Below, in pieces: positions 12,836 through 26,424 of a stretch of DNA of 64,000 nt. Position 1 is the first letter of the stretch. Each line of letters opens with the position of its first letter. Origin of the DNA: Talpa occidentalis (lineage: Eukaryota > Chordata > Mammalia > Eulipotyphla > Talpidae); contig NW_023602073.1 of NCBI RefSeq assembly GCF_014898055.3, positions 22,367,784-22,431,783 on the forward strand. The letters are read 5' to 3'. The notes beneath the pieces were generated by a model. The model ran no database searches and had not been told where the DNA came from. It was given only the letters and a program-made list of their open reading frames with translations. A program made the position numbers and the translations under genes.

Positions 12836-15564
12836 AAACCTTCATTCTTAAAAACCTTGATGTGTTTTGTTTCTGAAAATAAAAATGTCACATTAAAAAG
12901 AAGCGTTTCAGACAAAGGAAAATAAATGCACACTTGATCAGAGAATTTTCAAAATTGGTGGAATGTCATGACATAAAAATTCAGAATTTCTCATCTTTAT
13001 ACACAGACCTCTGTGGAAACATATCCAGTGCCCAGCTGATCTCCAAGGGCACACTAGAAGGTCAAAGCAGTATTACAAATAGCCTTTCAGAAGCAGTCAC
13101 CTTACCTCTGTCACACAAAACAGGCACTGAACAGAATGTGCTTACTGTTAACTATTTATCGGTAAATTGATCCTTCACTGTCAATTGCTATTTTACCCTT
13201 TATGGAAAACTAGTCACTGTCAGTACTTTGTAAGCTTGTCTCTTTATATTTTCAGTCACCAAACTACCTAAAAGACACTTTTGAAGCAAACTGGTTTCTT
13301 TAAAGAATAGAAAGGTATCATTCTCTTAAAAAGATTATATACCCTAGTTATAGAAAAAATATGATGCTATGTCAAAAATGACAATGATATGCATTTCTTT
13401 CCACCTTAGGAAATTTTAGACTTGAAAGAGGTCCTTGGTGTGACTTTTCCATCACTCCCTCTGAGTTCTGAGACCACCAGTGTAACAGCTCTGCTCAGCA
13501 AACCACAGGCCGGCCTGGCACGGATACACACGGAGCTGCTGAGGAACAGGAAGCAGAGCCAGATGGTTCTGCTGAGGGAAGCACTTTTTTTCTTTATAAA
13601 ACCAAAAAAAGCACCAATAGGTCAAACTCAAAAATGCAGATAGGGTACAACGGGAAGCCAACAGGGCGATTTATGTAAATAAGACCAGCAGTGTTTTGTA
13701 CTGGGTTCCCCATCTACACCAGCATGTGGATGTGGGGGGAAGGACAGCAGTGGCTGTGAGGGGCATGGCCGACCTCTACCACAGATAAAATGGGAAGGAA
13801 GGCCATTCGCAGTTCCATAGTAAGAGCTGCTGCAGCATCTGGAGGCTGGCAGCACAGGCTTTGTGTGAGGCTAAGCACCTAATGAAGTATCATAAAAACT
13901 TTTACTTTAAGAACGTGAACCTAAGATGCAGAGTCTGGAGTTAGTACAGTCTGCGCTCTGGCCTCTCAAGCTCCCAACTGAATGTGGTTGTCACGGTCAC
14001 AAGAAGTTCACCGGACACAAGCTCCCCAGGGTGAGGCTGGGCGGACAGCTCAGCAGGGGCCCCTTCAGTCCCTTCTCCCTGGGCCAGTAGAGTTTGGCCT
14101 CTTGCAAACATGCGTTTGGACAAGGCATGCATCTTTCACACACCATTCTCTTGTCTTCTTCACCTGGAGAATCTGGGAAACTAAAGTCTTGGCTTCATGA
14201 CCATCTCTACTGAACAGTGTGGCCATGGATCATGGCTCCACAACCCAATGATGGTGTGAGATGCTAGGTGGCTCCCTGTCGTGTGTTGGTGCAGCAGAGA
14301 CGGCTGACTCAGCACAGGTCAGGTCTCAGACACACACTGGTGGGGTCTGGGTTTTGAAATGCATCAATCAGGCTTGAAAACCATGCTCCCTGAAAACCAA
14401 AATAGGCAGGAGAGCACATGGATTCAGACACGCTCACTTGAGAATCAGACCTCCGACACTCCCCTGTGATTCTCCCATGGGAAGAGCTTCGCTTCTGAAC
14501 TTCCTAAACCAGCTGCTGACTGGTGGTGCTGGCCTGTGCCTAGCACTCCTAAGAGCTGTCCACCACTGCCTGATCCTTGGCACTGCCTGCTGACTGGCCT
14601 GTGCCAGCACCACCTCTACCGCTGTCTCCTGTTGCCGTTGCCTCCTGTGCTTCCTGCCAGGCCTCTGGGCTGCTGCTGTGTTGCTACCTCAGCAGCGCCC
14701 CCTCTGATGACCTTCAGCTGCCACTGAGAGTTGGGTCCTGGTCCACTGCTTTTCTGTGTGCCACCAGCAACAAGCTCTTATTAGAGTGACAACCCATCCT
14801 TCATGAGCAGCTTTCAGTTTGGATTTCTGGACCCTGTGGACACTCTGGAGTAGGAGAGATTGCCATTTGTGGCCTTAGAAACTCCTTTTTATCTCTCCCA
14901 ATATTGCACTCATAAATAAGCCCTGTTTGAGCAGTGTCTTGCCATTATAAGCACATGGGTGAGGACCCAGAGCTGTGACATTCACCAGGTTTGCACAGTT
15001 TCACCAGGACTGGTCACCTGGTGATTCCAGGTGCCTCTTCCCTGACTTAGGGGCACTGCACAGGCTGACTGGAGCTGCTGGTACCCTGAGGTGGTGAGAG
15101 AAAGAATGGCCAGTGATTCAGTGAGGGGTGACTTTATATCCCCTGGATGGCTGGAGGGAAAAAGTAACTCCCAGTAGCTCTCAGTGACTTGCTGAGTGTT
15201 CTTCCTCCTGCCCTGAGGACCAGTCTCACAGCTATGGCCAAAAACATCTTTCAGTGTCTTGGTGGACATGTGACCTGAAGAAGCCACAACAGAAATGCCA
15301 CAGGACACTGGAGTTCCCCTACACCATTTTGTCTCTAGGCTGGGACCATCTAGAATAATGACCTGCTTTACCGGCTGGGTGAAGGGGCTAGAGAGGATGC
15401 TGCATAAGTTAGTTCCGTTTTTAAATTAAATGAACCAATGAGGAAGCTAATCTGAAATGACATGTATTCCCTGTTTCATTCAATAACCTTACACTGAGTC
15501 TCGCTCTGTTCCAGGTACTCTAAAGGGCTCTGGAGGCTACAGAGGGGGTCAAAAGGGTGGGCAG

Positions 15565-15842
15565 GGTGGTGGCGCAAGTGGTTGAGTGTAGCGCTGTGAA
15601 GCTGTCTGCAGCCTCTGCAGCGCCGGTTCAATCTCAGCCAGCCGGCAAGGGTCCCACATGGTGCGGCAGACCTCTCCTGTCTCACTCGCTACTCCCCTCA
15701 GCAGTGTATTTTGTCAGTCTGCCTGTTCTGTTCCCTACTCTGTCTCTGGTGAATCCTCTCACCTCCCACGCATCTGGCCTGTTTCCCAGTTCTTGTATAA
15801 ATAAATAAATAATATATATATATATATTTTTTTTTTTTAAAA
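15565..15842 (+). repeat. tRNA-derived SINE, 'gtggttgagcgcagcgctgt' subfamily
   Basis: It has the tRNA-like head (ggtggtggcgcaagtggttg), a B-box variant 'ggttcaatctc' and a 3' tail of (ATAA)n, (AT)n, T and A runs. It is flanked by a near-perfect 14-bp direct repeat, 'aaaagggtgggcag' at 15551-15564 and 'aaaagggtaggcag' at 15843-15856 (one mismatch). The first few head bases are missing or replaced. The C-to-T change in the B box distinguishes this subfamily from the 4484 copy. Confidence 0.88.
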
Positions 15843-15969
15843 AAAAGGGTAGGCAGACACAGAGTTGTATGTATGTGAGAAGATGGCCCACCAACTCAGA
15901 ATGAAGGCAGGGGCTCTCGGGGGTGTGAACAAGGGGCTACAAGATAGAGGAGATGCACACAGGAGTGTA

Positions 15970-16130
15970 CCTATCCCTTCAAATAAGCGGTTTTGCATTT
16001 TGGGGGTAGATACGTAGGAGTGGAATTGCTAGATCCTATGGTAGATGTATTTTTAGTATTTTGAGAAAGCTCCATACTGTCTTTCCATAGGGGCTGAACC
16101 AGTCAGCAGTCCCACCCAGTGTACCCAAAG
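15970..16130 (-). mobile_element. LINE-1 fragment (ORF2 3' region)
   Basis: The plus strand shows the antisense of LINE-1: 'aggagtggaattgctagatc', 'gagaaagctccatactgtct' and 'ttccataggggctgaacca', the familiar block near the end of ORF2. Short, diverged and truncated at both ends. Confidence 0.7.
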
Positions 16131-16473
16131 ATCTTAATATTCCTGCTGGCGTAAAAACTGTCATTAAATATTTTTAATACGAAATCAATCAAGATAATTA
16201 TGGTTTTTAATCTACCGCTGCCCTGGATTATCCTGATGTGTTTGCTGTTCCATTCTATATGAAGAACACAGTTGTAAAGGAAGAGAGGAAGCCAGGAGCC
16301 ACCTCTTCACAGTTGAATGTGGGGCTCATGGGGTCTGTGGCTCAATAAGAGGTGACAGAGCACTCATGGTCACCACACTTGAGGGCTTCATGGGACAGAG
16401 CCCATGGTTAGCACTCAGCGCATGGGTGATTCTTAAGTAAGATTTTTGATATTGTCCACCAGCATCCAACAGC

Positions 16474-16650
16474 TGAGAGAGGAGGAGAAAGGAAAGTGTG
16501 AGGAAAGGGGAAGGAGCAAAACTGAGGGGAAGGGGTGAGGGAAGGCAGAAGAGAGAGGAAGAGAGAGGGCAGGAGGGAGAGAGAAAAAGGGAGGTAAGAG
16601 GAAGGCAGCAGACGCAGGGAGGGGGAGAGGGAGAGAAGAGGGAGAGAGAA
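16474..16650. repeat. Polypurine GA-rich tract, about 177 bp
   Basis: The plus strand is almost wholly A and G from 'gagagaggaggagaaaggaa' to 'gggagagagaa'. The frame reading through it has only Arg/Glu/Gly/Lys-type low-complexity residues. Mirror-like purine tracts can adopt triplex (H-DNA) structure; no gene is implied. Confidence 0.85.
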
Positions 16651-17389
16651 TGTCAGTTACAGGGACTTAGGAAGGGCTTACTGGAATACTTAACTAAGCC
16701 AAGGTAATTTCTTTGAGCTTGGTAGACTTCTAACGTCCCAGAGCCCTATATCATGCGCAATTAAACAAGCAAACGGGTAATTCATTAGGGATAATTTTAA
16801 TAGATGACTCATTTGGCCCAGCAGTCGTGATGCTGTGCCTTTCCAAAGGCTGCGGCAGATAGTTAACTACAACGAAGCTTTCAGCTGCCACTGACAAAAG
16901 GTAATGGAATCCAAACCACTGAAGCCACTTTTTAAAACTTACTTCAGTTTTTTTGAAGATAAGGATCAAATGAAATGATTTCTGTTAAACCTGTATTTCC
17001 TGTACAGAGTTGATATCTTCTTCAAATTATATGATTGTACAACTATTAAATTAACACTTACAGCAGAGGAAGTCTCCTATTTAGAATATATGACCTGGCC
17101 TCTTTAAATATTTCACAGTCTTCTAACTTGATTTCTCATATTTGGGTTCTTTGTTTCACGGGGTGAAAGAGTCTAGAAAGCCAGTGGAAAAAATGCTAGT
17201 TTATTTGTAATTCCTGGTGACAGGTAGGATATGGAAGCTGGTCAATATTTGAAGTTAGTGAAAAAGTGTCTTTGAAATCTCACAAGAATGATTAGATGAG
17301 AATCCACCCAGAATGAGGAGCTCTGTCTCCGAAGGAAGACTCAACAGGCTGGAAGCAGAACAAGCAAAGCAGCTATATCACATGGAAAA

Positions 17390-17490
17390 TGCAAATAATA
17401 ATTCCTGCTCTCCTACCCAGGGTCTGAGATTTGTTGCGAGAATCACATCCAACAATGTAAATGATAAAGCACTCCACAAATACAAGAGGA
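17390..17490 (+). repeat. MIR-like SINE 3' half
   Basis: The pattern 'gagaatcacatccaacaatg' followed by 'aaatgataaagcactccaca' resembles the MIR 3' half ('gaggattaaatgagttaatacatgtaaagcgcttag'). Diverged. Confidence 0.35.
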
Positions 17491-18744
17491 TAACCTCCAG
17501 GGGTTTCGTGGGGAAAAAAAGGTCTGGTGGAAGCTCTTTGTATTTTGTGTTTGAACTTGAAACTTAAGATCCAGTAAAAATCATCAAGTAATTCTTGACC
17601 TAAAAGACACACTATAAGAAAAAAAATGCATGAAAGCAGGGAGCCCTCAGCTCTGAGGGGGAGGGAGGGACAGCTGCCACACCCACACCAGGATGAGTGG
17701 TTGGATTGTGTGGCCCAGGTTCCAGAATGGCCAAGAGGCAGGCCACGGTCACCTTCCTGGAATGCAGCCCGCCAGCCCGAGGCTCCGCCCAGGCACCCAC
17801 ACACCACTGCCCTCAGGGCTGAAGCACACCAATGCTTTGTGACTCAGACCTGGAGGACGGGCCTGGGAACTGGGATCTGGGCGGTGACCATGTGGGTAAC
17901 GTGTGGCGGGAGGAAATGAAATTACGCACTGGTGCAGTTGGGGGAAGACACTGCGGAGTGTTTCTCTTTTCTTCTTACTGTACCGCTGGCACAGATTTTC
18001 TACAGCTACTCTCAAATAGCCCCAAATAAGACTCTTTAAACATTTTACATGTTTTGAAAGCAAAGTCCTATTATTAGAAAGTCACCTGCTATGTGTGTGC
18101 ATGTGTGTGCATGCACTTAGGAGTTCGCATGTGTATCCCTGCGTTGTTGGGGGTGGGGAGCTCAGGCTGGGAGGCAGGTTAGATATGGAGGAAGGAACAC
18201 AAGAGTGAAAAGTTTTCTGAGACAACAGACTTATCCTCTTTCTATCAAATGGAACTCTTGGATGTGGCGAGGAAATTGAGGCCCACACAGTAAGGTGTCT
18301 GGGTGGGGGGCTTTGGCCTTAGAGAACATGACTGCTTTTGTGATTTTTAACATTTCGTTTTGTCAATCAGAACCAGTATTTCATTCTTTCTTTCTAGTCT
18401 TTCCATCTGCTCAGATATTCACTTTTTAAAAATAGGAATCAAGTCTAATAATAGAATCTAAAGAGGGTTGGGGACCTTAGCAGTGTGAGAACATATGGGC
18501 ACTATTCCACTTTCCTTTATGGTCTGCATGCAACAAGAGAGAGAATTGCTTGAAAATATTTTGTTAGAATCAAATAAATCAATCACAACTCAAACCTAAA
18601 TGTGGTAAGATTTCCCGCTCCATGGGAAATGTCTTATGCTAAGTATGGCAAATGGTCTTTTAATAGTAGGAGGCATAAAATGCATATCATATATATGTTC
18701 ATTTTTATATTTTTTATAAAGATATGGTCAGCTAGAAGATTCCA

Positions 18745-18880
18745 TTCAGCTCAAATGTTTCTTGTGCATCTGCTCTGTCCTAGGCATTATAGGTAGAGTC
18801 ACACTAATGAGGAATAAGAGCCAGGTCTCCCAGGAGCTTCCTTGCAAGAGATGGACACAAGATATTTTGGAGTCTGTTTG
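18745..18880. repeat. Ancient L2-type repeat-like segment
   Basis: The blocks 'cttgtgcatctgctctgtcc', 'taggcattataggtagagtc' and 'caggtctcccaggagcttcc' follow the order of a common old mammalian repeat ('cctactctgtgccaggcact ... ctgccctcaaggagctt'). It resembles the segment at 3120-3330. Confidence 0.35.
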
Positions 18881-21800
18881 GGAAGGAGTGATCTTGTTCT
18901 CAGAGAGCTCAGCCGACTTCATTTCTGCAGGATTGAGTCAACAGTAATGATTTGAGTCCAACCATTCTCTTGAGAATAGGACGAAAAATAGCAAAAATGA
19001 TCTCCAACATTTTGCATGTTTCTGGGGGGGGTGACATGAAAGAGTCATTACTTCTCTTTCATTAGGACCTTATAAATGAGGCTCAAATCAACAACGCACA
19101 CACAATTTCACAAGGGGTTCCTCCTGTGCCTTGAGATCATTTTGCCTCTGGAAAAGTGCACTTGTGGATTACCTGGGCTTATATTTTTCTTATCTGACAT
19201 GAAAATGGTACCCCGAATTCATCCACGTGGAGCACATGTACCTGAATGACTTGGTCCCAAGAGGATATTGTGTTTTTCTGAATATTCTTGAACTACATAG
19301 GCCTAAAGGACCTGGCACAAGTCAATAACCTGCTGAAAGCCATTTAATCAGCAAGTCCAAGAGTCAAACATCATGCTCCTGCACACCATCAGTGGCAAAC
19401 AAGAGTCCAAAGCATGGCTTCTCCTGAGGGAGGTGCATGGGGAACATGGGGGGCACAGACGGCCTCTGCTCTGTGTCCAGCACTCACTGTCTGAGAAAGC
19501 CTCAGGTCTCTCAGCTTCATCAAAGTCAACAGGTAGGAAAAAGAAGAACAGAAGAACAGATCTGACAAGTGTAGATGACCCAACACCCATAGAGGGGTTC
19601 GACTTTCTCCTTTACCCAAGCACAAAAGAGAAGGGCCCTCTCTGACTTTGCTGCTCTAGTGCCATGGCAGAGAGAATAAACAGAAGAGGTGCTTTCTAGA
19701 GTAAACGGGAATGGGAAATGAGCTGTGAGTCCTTTTCTTAGGGAACATTCTATTTGAAAACCATTTTTCCTTTGTGGCTTTGGGCAGGGAGGAAAAATTA
19801 ACACAAGCTTATATTAAATGGTCTATGGCCAAGTCTGGGAACCTGGAGCCTGGGCCCCAAAGACAGCAGCAAGGAGCCCTCGGGGGCTGGAAAGTCATGG
19901 AGCAGGGCCATGGGGACAAGACACAACGTTGTAGTAAATGACTCCCATGCAGTAAAGCACGAGAAGTCAGATAAAGCCAGCTAGTACTTTAAACTGAGTT
20001 GAAAAATGAGAATTTTGATGAACTCTTAGCTTGGAGAGGTACAGGGACAGGCAGAGGAAGGGTTGAATTTACGGGTGACTGTGGGCATAGAGCACAGGAA
20101 AACAAGACTGCCTTAATGGCAGACACTTTCTGTCTTTTCCAGGGAGCATTAGTATAAAAATGAAGCATTTAATTAAAGATATATAAAGCTTTTATAGGTG
20201 AAATTATCATTCAATTTCGATGATGTCATATTTCACGAGGTGATTACATCTGTATGACATCAACAGTCTTGCTACTAGAATTAAACAGGCAGGTTTTGTT
20301 TGGGAGACAGATATGAAGTGGGAGACCAGAGAGACAGGGAGAAGAGACCAGAGGAGGAATGAGTGGCCCAGGAGGAGCCTTGGAAGGAAGTGGGCAGCCC
20401 CAGAGGGGCAGAAGGAGAGGCTAAAGGCAACTCCTGACACACCTGAAGTGGCAGTGAATCAGCACCTAATCTCAGTGCAAGAAAAATGTTTTTTTCCCAG
20501 GACTTTTAATCTCAGGACTAGAATGGTGACTTCTCAGGCACATGCAGTCATTTCACCAACCACAGGGTCTGATGACACTGAGCACCTGGGGAGTGAGTCC
20601 AGGGTGGAGGCCCCGCGCCTGCCTTAATGTGGTTAATTACTACCCATTAGCAGGTAAATGGATTCACAGTTTCATAATCCATTCCCACAGGCACAATACC
20701 TACTGAGTATCCAACTCCGCACTGTGTTCACTTACACCCTCTCTCCACACACAACACAACATGCTCGTTGGCCAAGACCTCATTTTCCAATTTAATCTCA
20801 GATGCTCAATGGTACATACATATTACCCTTTAAATGAAATTTGGTTCATTTGCCCCTGGTTGATGATAATTGACAAGTTTGGAGGATACATTCCACGCCT
20901 TGAGGTGTGCCTACACCTCACCACCCCAGCCACCACCAAAGGCTCGGTGCCAGTCACAGGATCAAATTAGGTATCTTCCCACCCCTCACGTCTATGGTTT
21001 TAAAATCTGATTGAGAAGATGATCTAAAAATGGACCTGCTTTCATGTTTCCGAATTGCCTGTGGATGAAAAATCGACGGATGTGAATTCTGGATGGTGTG
21101 AGCTTGGTTTACTACAATGACAGTGGAAATGGAGCAGTGGCAAATAGAGCTTGGAGGCCTGGCCTCTACTTATCCTGTCACCCCAACAACCAAGACCTGG
21201 TCAGAGGCGACATGGCAAAAGGGACTGTCTGTGCTCATGTTAAGTGAGGCTGACAGACCATGACAGACACTTTAGAGGACTCACACACAAGAAGAGACCC
21301 AGCAAGTCTCCCAAATAAGAGAAAGGTAAAAGATAAAAACAGTTAGTTGATGGTGATGTTGCAACAAGCAAACTTTCTCTCAAATAAAATCCCAGAAAGT
21401 TTTTGGGGCCTCTTCTCCTTCCAGATTTGTATGAAATGACACAGGATGTAGCAGCAGGGTAGGACGGAGAAGGATGGCTGGGGAAGTGGGGGTCAATTCT
21501 CCCCAGCGCCATCAACAGTCTCCTCCTCCAGAGCCTCCCAGCTGCCCCAGGTCTAATCCACTGAGAACCGAAAGCTGTAATGAAGGTTAACTCACTCAGA
21601 AGCCAGTGGACAGAGACGACTGGCACTTAATCACCCATTTTGCCCAAACACACCCCTCGCGTCTCTGCCCAATGTGGACAATATAATGTATTCACGGATC
21701 TCATAGCGGCACCAGTCACACGCACATCTCCCCAATACTTCTCTTCCCCTTCAACGGCAGGAAAAGGAGAGAAACTCAAGTTTCTCTCTCCCTGGACATG

Positions 21801-21944
21801 AAAAGTTACCCAAAGCGCTGCTAATGTCTCTGTCCCGTCAATGAGACACAGATTAGTGCTGATGAGCCTGGTGTGGGGGCCCAGCCTGGGCTGGAGCTCT
21901 GGCATCCTTCACCTGTACTGGCTGCGGCTCTGAGTGAGCATGTC

Positions 21945-22070
21945 TCCTCCACTCCCTGACCCTCAGCTCCATCAAATGAGACATGCACTCCACTTCTCAG
22001 GATTGTTGTGTATATTATGTCAGATGAGGCATACAAAGTCCTCAGTCAAATTTCTAGCATACATGTGTAC
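21945..22070 (+). repeat. MIR-like SINE fragment
   Basis: The order 'ccctgaccctcagctccatc', 'aaatgag', 'caggattgttgtgtatatta' and 'aaagtcctcagtcaaat' follows the MIR core and 3' half. Moderately diverged. Confidence 0.5.
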
Positions 22071-23559
22071 AAGATTTGGCAATCATATTTTCAAAAGCAG
22101 CTTTTTGTTAATGATCTGTAAGGAAGGGAGGGAAAGAAAACAGGGAAGGAGGGAGGGAGCATATGGGAATGTAATAGTAAGACTCAGTAAAATTCAGTAA
22201 GACTCCCCTAGCAATTGGAAAACCCCCTGGACCAGAACTCTTTGGACCAGATCTCTTCAGAAACATCTGTAGGGTCAGCTATTGCCAGTAAAGCATTATG
22301 ATATTTTTTTAAAAATATTCTTTTTTTGCTAAGTCCTGGATAGAGTGCAGACTCAGGTCACTTGCTATTGCTCACAAATCCCAAGAGCAAGGGCCCTCAT
22401 GCACGAGGGGCAAAAATGTAACAAAACCACACTGACTCTGGCCCCATCCTTACCAGTGACCCAATCTCTCATTATTTTATAGCTACAGCTGTGTCCTCGC
22501 TATCAAAGACAGGCCCACAGTGGGATCCCGTCAACCACACTTACCATTAACTTATTTAAACATGGCAACACTTGCCCACTCCATGGTGCTAGATGTTAAT
22601 ACTTACTTTTCATGAAAGAGTGGCGAGGATGAGTAGGTTTGGGCAGCCATTCCTCTTAGCAGGCCCTGTGCACATTTATGTATCCTAAGTTTTCAGAAGT
22701 CAGACCAATGCTAAGGACACATCTGTTTAACTTTGGGGCACTCTAGTCTAAAGGCATCTGTGGCTTTGGACAAAGTTGGGAGGACTGTCACTTACAGCAA
22801 CTAGAACAAAGACCATGGTGAGTGGTCCAGGAAGATATGCCGAAGGAGCAGGGCCTCCCACCCCCGGGCAGGATAGGGGTCTCTCCTTTGAGTTTTCACA
22901 CACTGCTCAGTCAGCTTGAATGTGATACACAGCCCCCAGTGTGTTCTCAGGAACACTGGAGTGGCTTTAGTGGATATGGAGGGAGCTATGCGTGAGAACA
23001 AGGGACCGGTCATGTGGTATTAAGGAAGATGATAAGATTTAAAACCTTCGAATTGCCCACGGATCTAACCTAAATGAAATGTAAAATTTTGATAGCCCGT
23101 GTTTGTGTGAGTTGAGTATTTGTAGCTCTGAACTACTAGCACTGCAGCAATTTTTAAACAGTAATATCTTTTGCTCAAAATGCAACAATAATTGTAGAAT
23201 CTGGGTCTCGGATCTATGAGAGTTCACGGTAAAATTCATTCTATAATTCTGCATGTTTAGAAATGTTTATAGTAAAATATTTTAAAAAGTTAGGGTTGTG
23301 TATGACTTGTTTATTCTGAAGTACAATATAACTTAATAGTTTTACCATTCACTTCAAGCTGAAATGCCTCTTACTCACTTAGATAACTTTTAAGTCATTT
23401 TGATCTAGGAAACAAGACTATAAATGGATGTTAATGAGCCTGAATCAGCAACAGGAAATGGCTTTGTATAAATTGCTGCAAAAATGTTTACAAGACAGAG
23501 GTAGATTCTAATCATATATTTACAGCACATTAATGCTAATTTTTTACAGGGTTGTCATT

Positions 23560-23645
23560 ATGTCCTTTTTGCAGATGGGTAAACTGAGATATAAGGTCCT
23601 GTCTAAGGGTGGGGGGCAAAGTCACTGACAGCTGAGAGCACCTAC
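23560..23645 (-). repeat. MIR-like SINE fragment
   Basis: The stretch 'gcagatgggtaaactgagat' with 'gtcactgacagctgagagca' after it matches the reverse complement of the MIR core (the 'gatgaggaaactgagg' motif). Confidence 0.5.
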
Positions 23646-25852
23646 CTGACTCCATCCAGTGCTCTCTACTCTTCACTGTAAAATTCATGCAAAGTAATAC
23701 AGTGCAAGTCTCTTAATCTGAGGATTTACCAACATGATGTGTCTATATATAAACGAGAGGGGTTATGCCATCAAGACATGTGTGAAGAGGTGCTGTTTTG
23801 ACTGCTTGCTCCGTGCATGTCAAGGCTTCTTTATGCTCAAAGCTGATTATAAGCACCGGGGTGCAGATGTGCTTTAAACAAACAATGCCTCTTTTCTCAT
23901 TCTTATGACTATGAAATTTGATTTTGGCAACATCTACTCTTAGTCATAAGTCTGTGAAGTAATCTCATTTTAATATATTTTGAAATGCAAGGGGTGGTAA
24001 TATTTCTAAAAGTGGTGATAGCGAACTATGAATTCTTACTTAATAATGACATGCTTGCTTCTAGAAGTCCAGAAATTTAGACTTATTTTAGAACACATGA
24101 AATAGAGCTATAAATGGCATCTTACATCATCAACCTGTGTTACTGTCCCAACTCCAGGGGAATCCTGAACTGCAAAGCCCACTCCGTAGTAGGGCAAATC
24201 AGGTCTGCAATGCCAGTTAGGGTGACTCGACTTTGTATGTGGTCTCTCTCTATGGAATCTGAAAAATTTTACATTCTTACTAAAAGGCCAGGTATGTTAC
24301 CTGGCATGGTTATTCTGGCTTCTGGGTACCCTGTTCTGACACCATCTTGTCAAGCGATCTTCAAACTGACATCCTTTGAGAAGACCTTTATGAAGTCTTC
24401 GAGCCACAAGTTTATAAAATACTTTCATTTTAAACAAATACAAACATGGCTCCTTCAGTGCCAAGATAGACACAGCCAGCTACACCCAGGAACTGGGCAA
24501 GCTGTGGCATTCCGGGAGGGAGCTGATGGCAGAGTTCTCTGTCAAGACCCACTGAGCTCCCCAAAGATTTTCTCTTTACTGACATACTTATTTAATGATC
24601 TCTTGTGTTTTTGTTGGAATTTTTGGTCTATTTTTAAAATGTCATTTATTTTTTCCCTGATTCAAAAGTTTATGCATACTCATTTCAATATATGGAAAAT
24701 GTAGATGTGTAAAAAAGAAAATAAACAGAACCCATAATAAGTATTATTAACATCTTGACATACTATTTCCCTCACTATCAAAATCTAAGTCCAGTGCAAA
24801 CTTTTTTACCTCAGTGCAAAAATATAATAATAAAATAGAACGAAATTTGATCTGTTTGGTTCCTAACTTTGTAGAAAAAGAACCTGGCTAAAGAGTAATA
24901 CCTTTATAGCCTTCTATTTAGCTTTAAGTATACAGAGAGAGCTGGAGGGCTATACACCAAAGCATTACTGAAAACACAGTTCACAAAGCTGGCCTCATTT
25001 TTGGAGGGAGTTTAATTTCTTTTTTTCACATAGGTTAGACAAAAGAAAGTTTCTGCTTCTCCAGCTAACATCTTTCTCTCACTTCCTTAAAATTTCTGAG
25101 AGTGCACCCTTAAATATTTTTTCACGTAACATCCTTACAACTTACTCAAGGACTAAAGCTATAAAAATTCTTCTTTGTAATTAAAACTCAGCAAACAAAT
25201 TTAAATGATATGAAAGTTGTACTGTTCAAAATTTAAAACCATTTGGTTTATAATATAAACGTGTATTATGTAAATCAGTGTGATATGAATCAAGTACACG
25301 ACATTTTTCACTGTCAGAAACAAAAACAGTGTGCTGCAGCTAAGCTCTGTGTTAGCAAGTAAACTACTTGTTTGCTTTCTTTTGCAAATGTTCAAGTTTC
25401 TTTTGAATCACATCAATGAACTAGGAAGGCAGATCCGGTTTCCCAGAGAGGAATCATGAAAGACAGAAATAGTCTCACCAGCACAGGAAATCTGCCAGCA
25501 CCGAAACAAGGCATTGAGCTCCAGGGCAAAAGACAATGTCAACAACGTGCCACCATGCGTGATAAAAGCAGACAAATCAGGGCAAAGTCAGATAGAAAAG
25601 TTGTTTAGAGAAATTGCACACATTTATCTAAGTAACTAACACATGTCGCCAAAACCAAAATTCATTATGTATATAAAGCCCAAGAGCGGAATCTGAATTT
25701 CCTTTAACTATACCAGTTATTGAGCAGTAGCATCGTTATTAACTTTTCTCTCTTTCCCTCACAGACAACGCTTGTTGGTGAGCGAAGTCATGCTGTAGAA
25801 AGTACAGTACCATACTCCCCAGACTCGAAAACAGCAGAAATCAAAAGCACCA

Positions 25853-25935
25853 TAATATTACTCTTAGGTAATTTAGGTAATATTAGTAATATTAGGTAAT
25901 ATTACTCTTAGGTAATATGACTCTTAGATGATTTA
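25853..25935. repeat. Short AT-rich tandem repeat (ggtaatattactcttag unit)
   Basis: Repeats of 'ttactcttaggtaat' and 'ttaggtaatatta' follow each other with small variations over about 80 bp, about 490 bp from the nearest exon edge (26425). No function is visible. Confidence 0.75.
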
Positions 25936-26424
25936 GTGGGATAACATAAACCTGAAGGTCTTTGAGTATACCAATTGAAAATTAAGTCACATTTCTTGAT
26001 GATATGAGAACTGGTACCTTATACCAAAAATGTTCTTTCATGTTTAGTTTATGTGTGCTGGGTGGGGGTGGGGAGGAGGGAAAAGGCAAAAAAAAAAGTG
26101 GGGAGGAGAAGGAAACCTGAGAAGTAAAGAATACCATTGAAGTATTTGTTTATCCATCATAAAAATCATTGATGGCCACCTTTGTTTTTTTAAAAAGTTG
26201 AAAGAACATTTCTGAAAGATGAACTCATTTGAGTAACATCCAGTGTGATCCACGTGCATTGCTGAACCAACAAGTCTCAGACAGAAAGCAGCCCGGGCTG
26301 GGGCCGACCTGCATTAGCAAACGTTCCTCGCTACCACCTCCAGGTCACGCTTTTGTTCAAGAGGCCCGGCATTTCAAACACCAACATACAGGTATTTTCA
26401 AGAATCTAATGAGTCAGTTCCTAC

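Larger units (their letters stand above)
1..26424 (-). other. GMDS: GMDS intron downstream of the Ala216-Glu257 exon (partial)
   Basis: This is the intron that starts at the GT donor 26424-26423 and runs off the left end. I looked for the next exon (it should begin Ala258-Met-Trp in phase 0) and did not see it. Contents I can name: old MIR/L2-like pieces, SINEs at 4484-4785 and 15565-15842, a MER2-like fossil at 10115-10253, a LINE-1 fragment at 15970-16130 and purine-rich tracts at 12738-12835 and 16474-16650. The stretches 1-2080, 4800-10110, 10970-12500, 12850-15550, 16660-17390, 19000-21940 and 22080-26420 hold no gene I recognise. Within them 900-1100 is C-rich, 5640-5770 is locally GC-rich and 6100-6900 has several short overlapping open frames on both strands with no recognisable domain. 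Confidence 0.85.

Noticed and set aside
14690..14712. CTCF-like site ('gcgccccctctgatgacc')
   Set aside because: The GGGGGCGCT core is good in reverse, but the upstream half does not fit the CTCF consensus. A matrix score would be needed.
24114..24704. 196-codon plus-strand frame, the longest in the window
   Set aside because: No recognisable domain, low-complexity Phe/Ser/Leu-rich end, runs into old repeat-like AT-rich sequence, and has no supporting splice or promoter signal. By-chance length is plausible in 64 kb.
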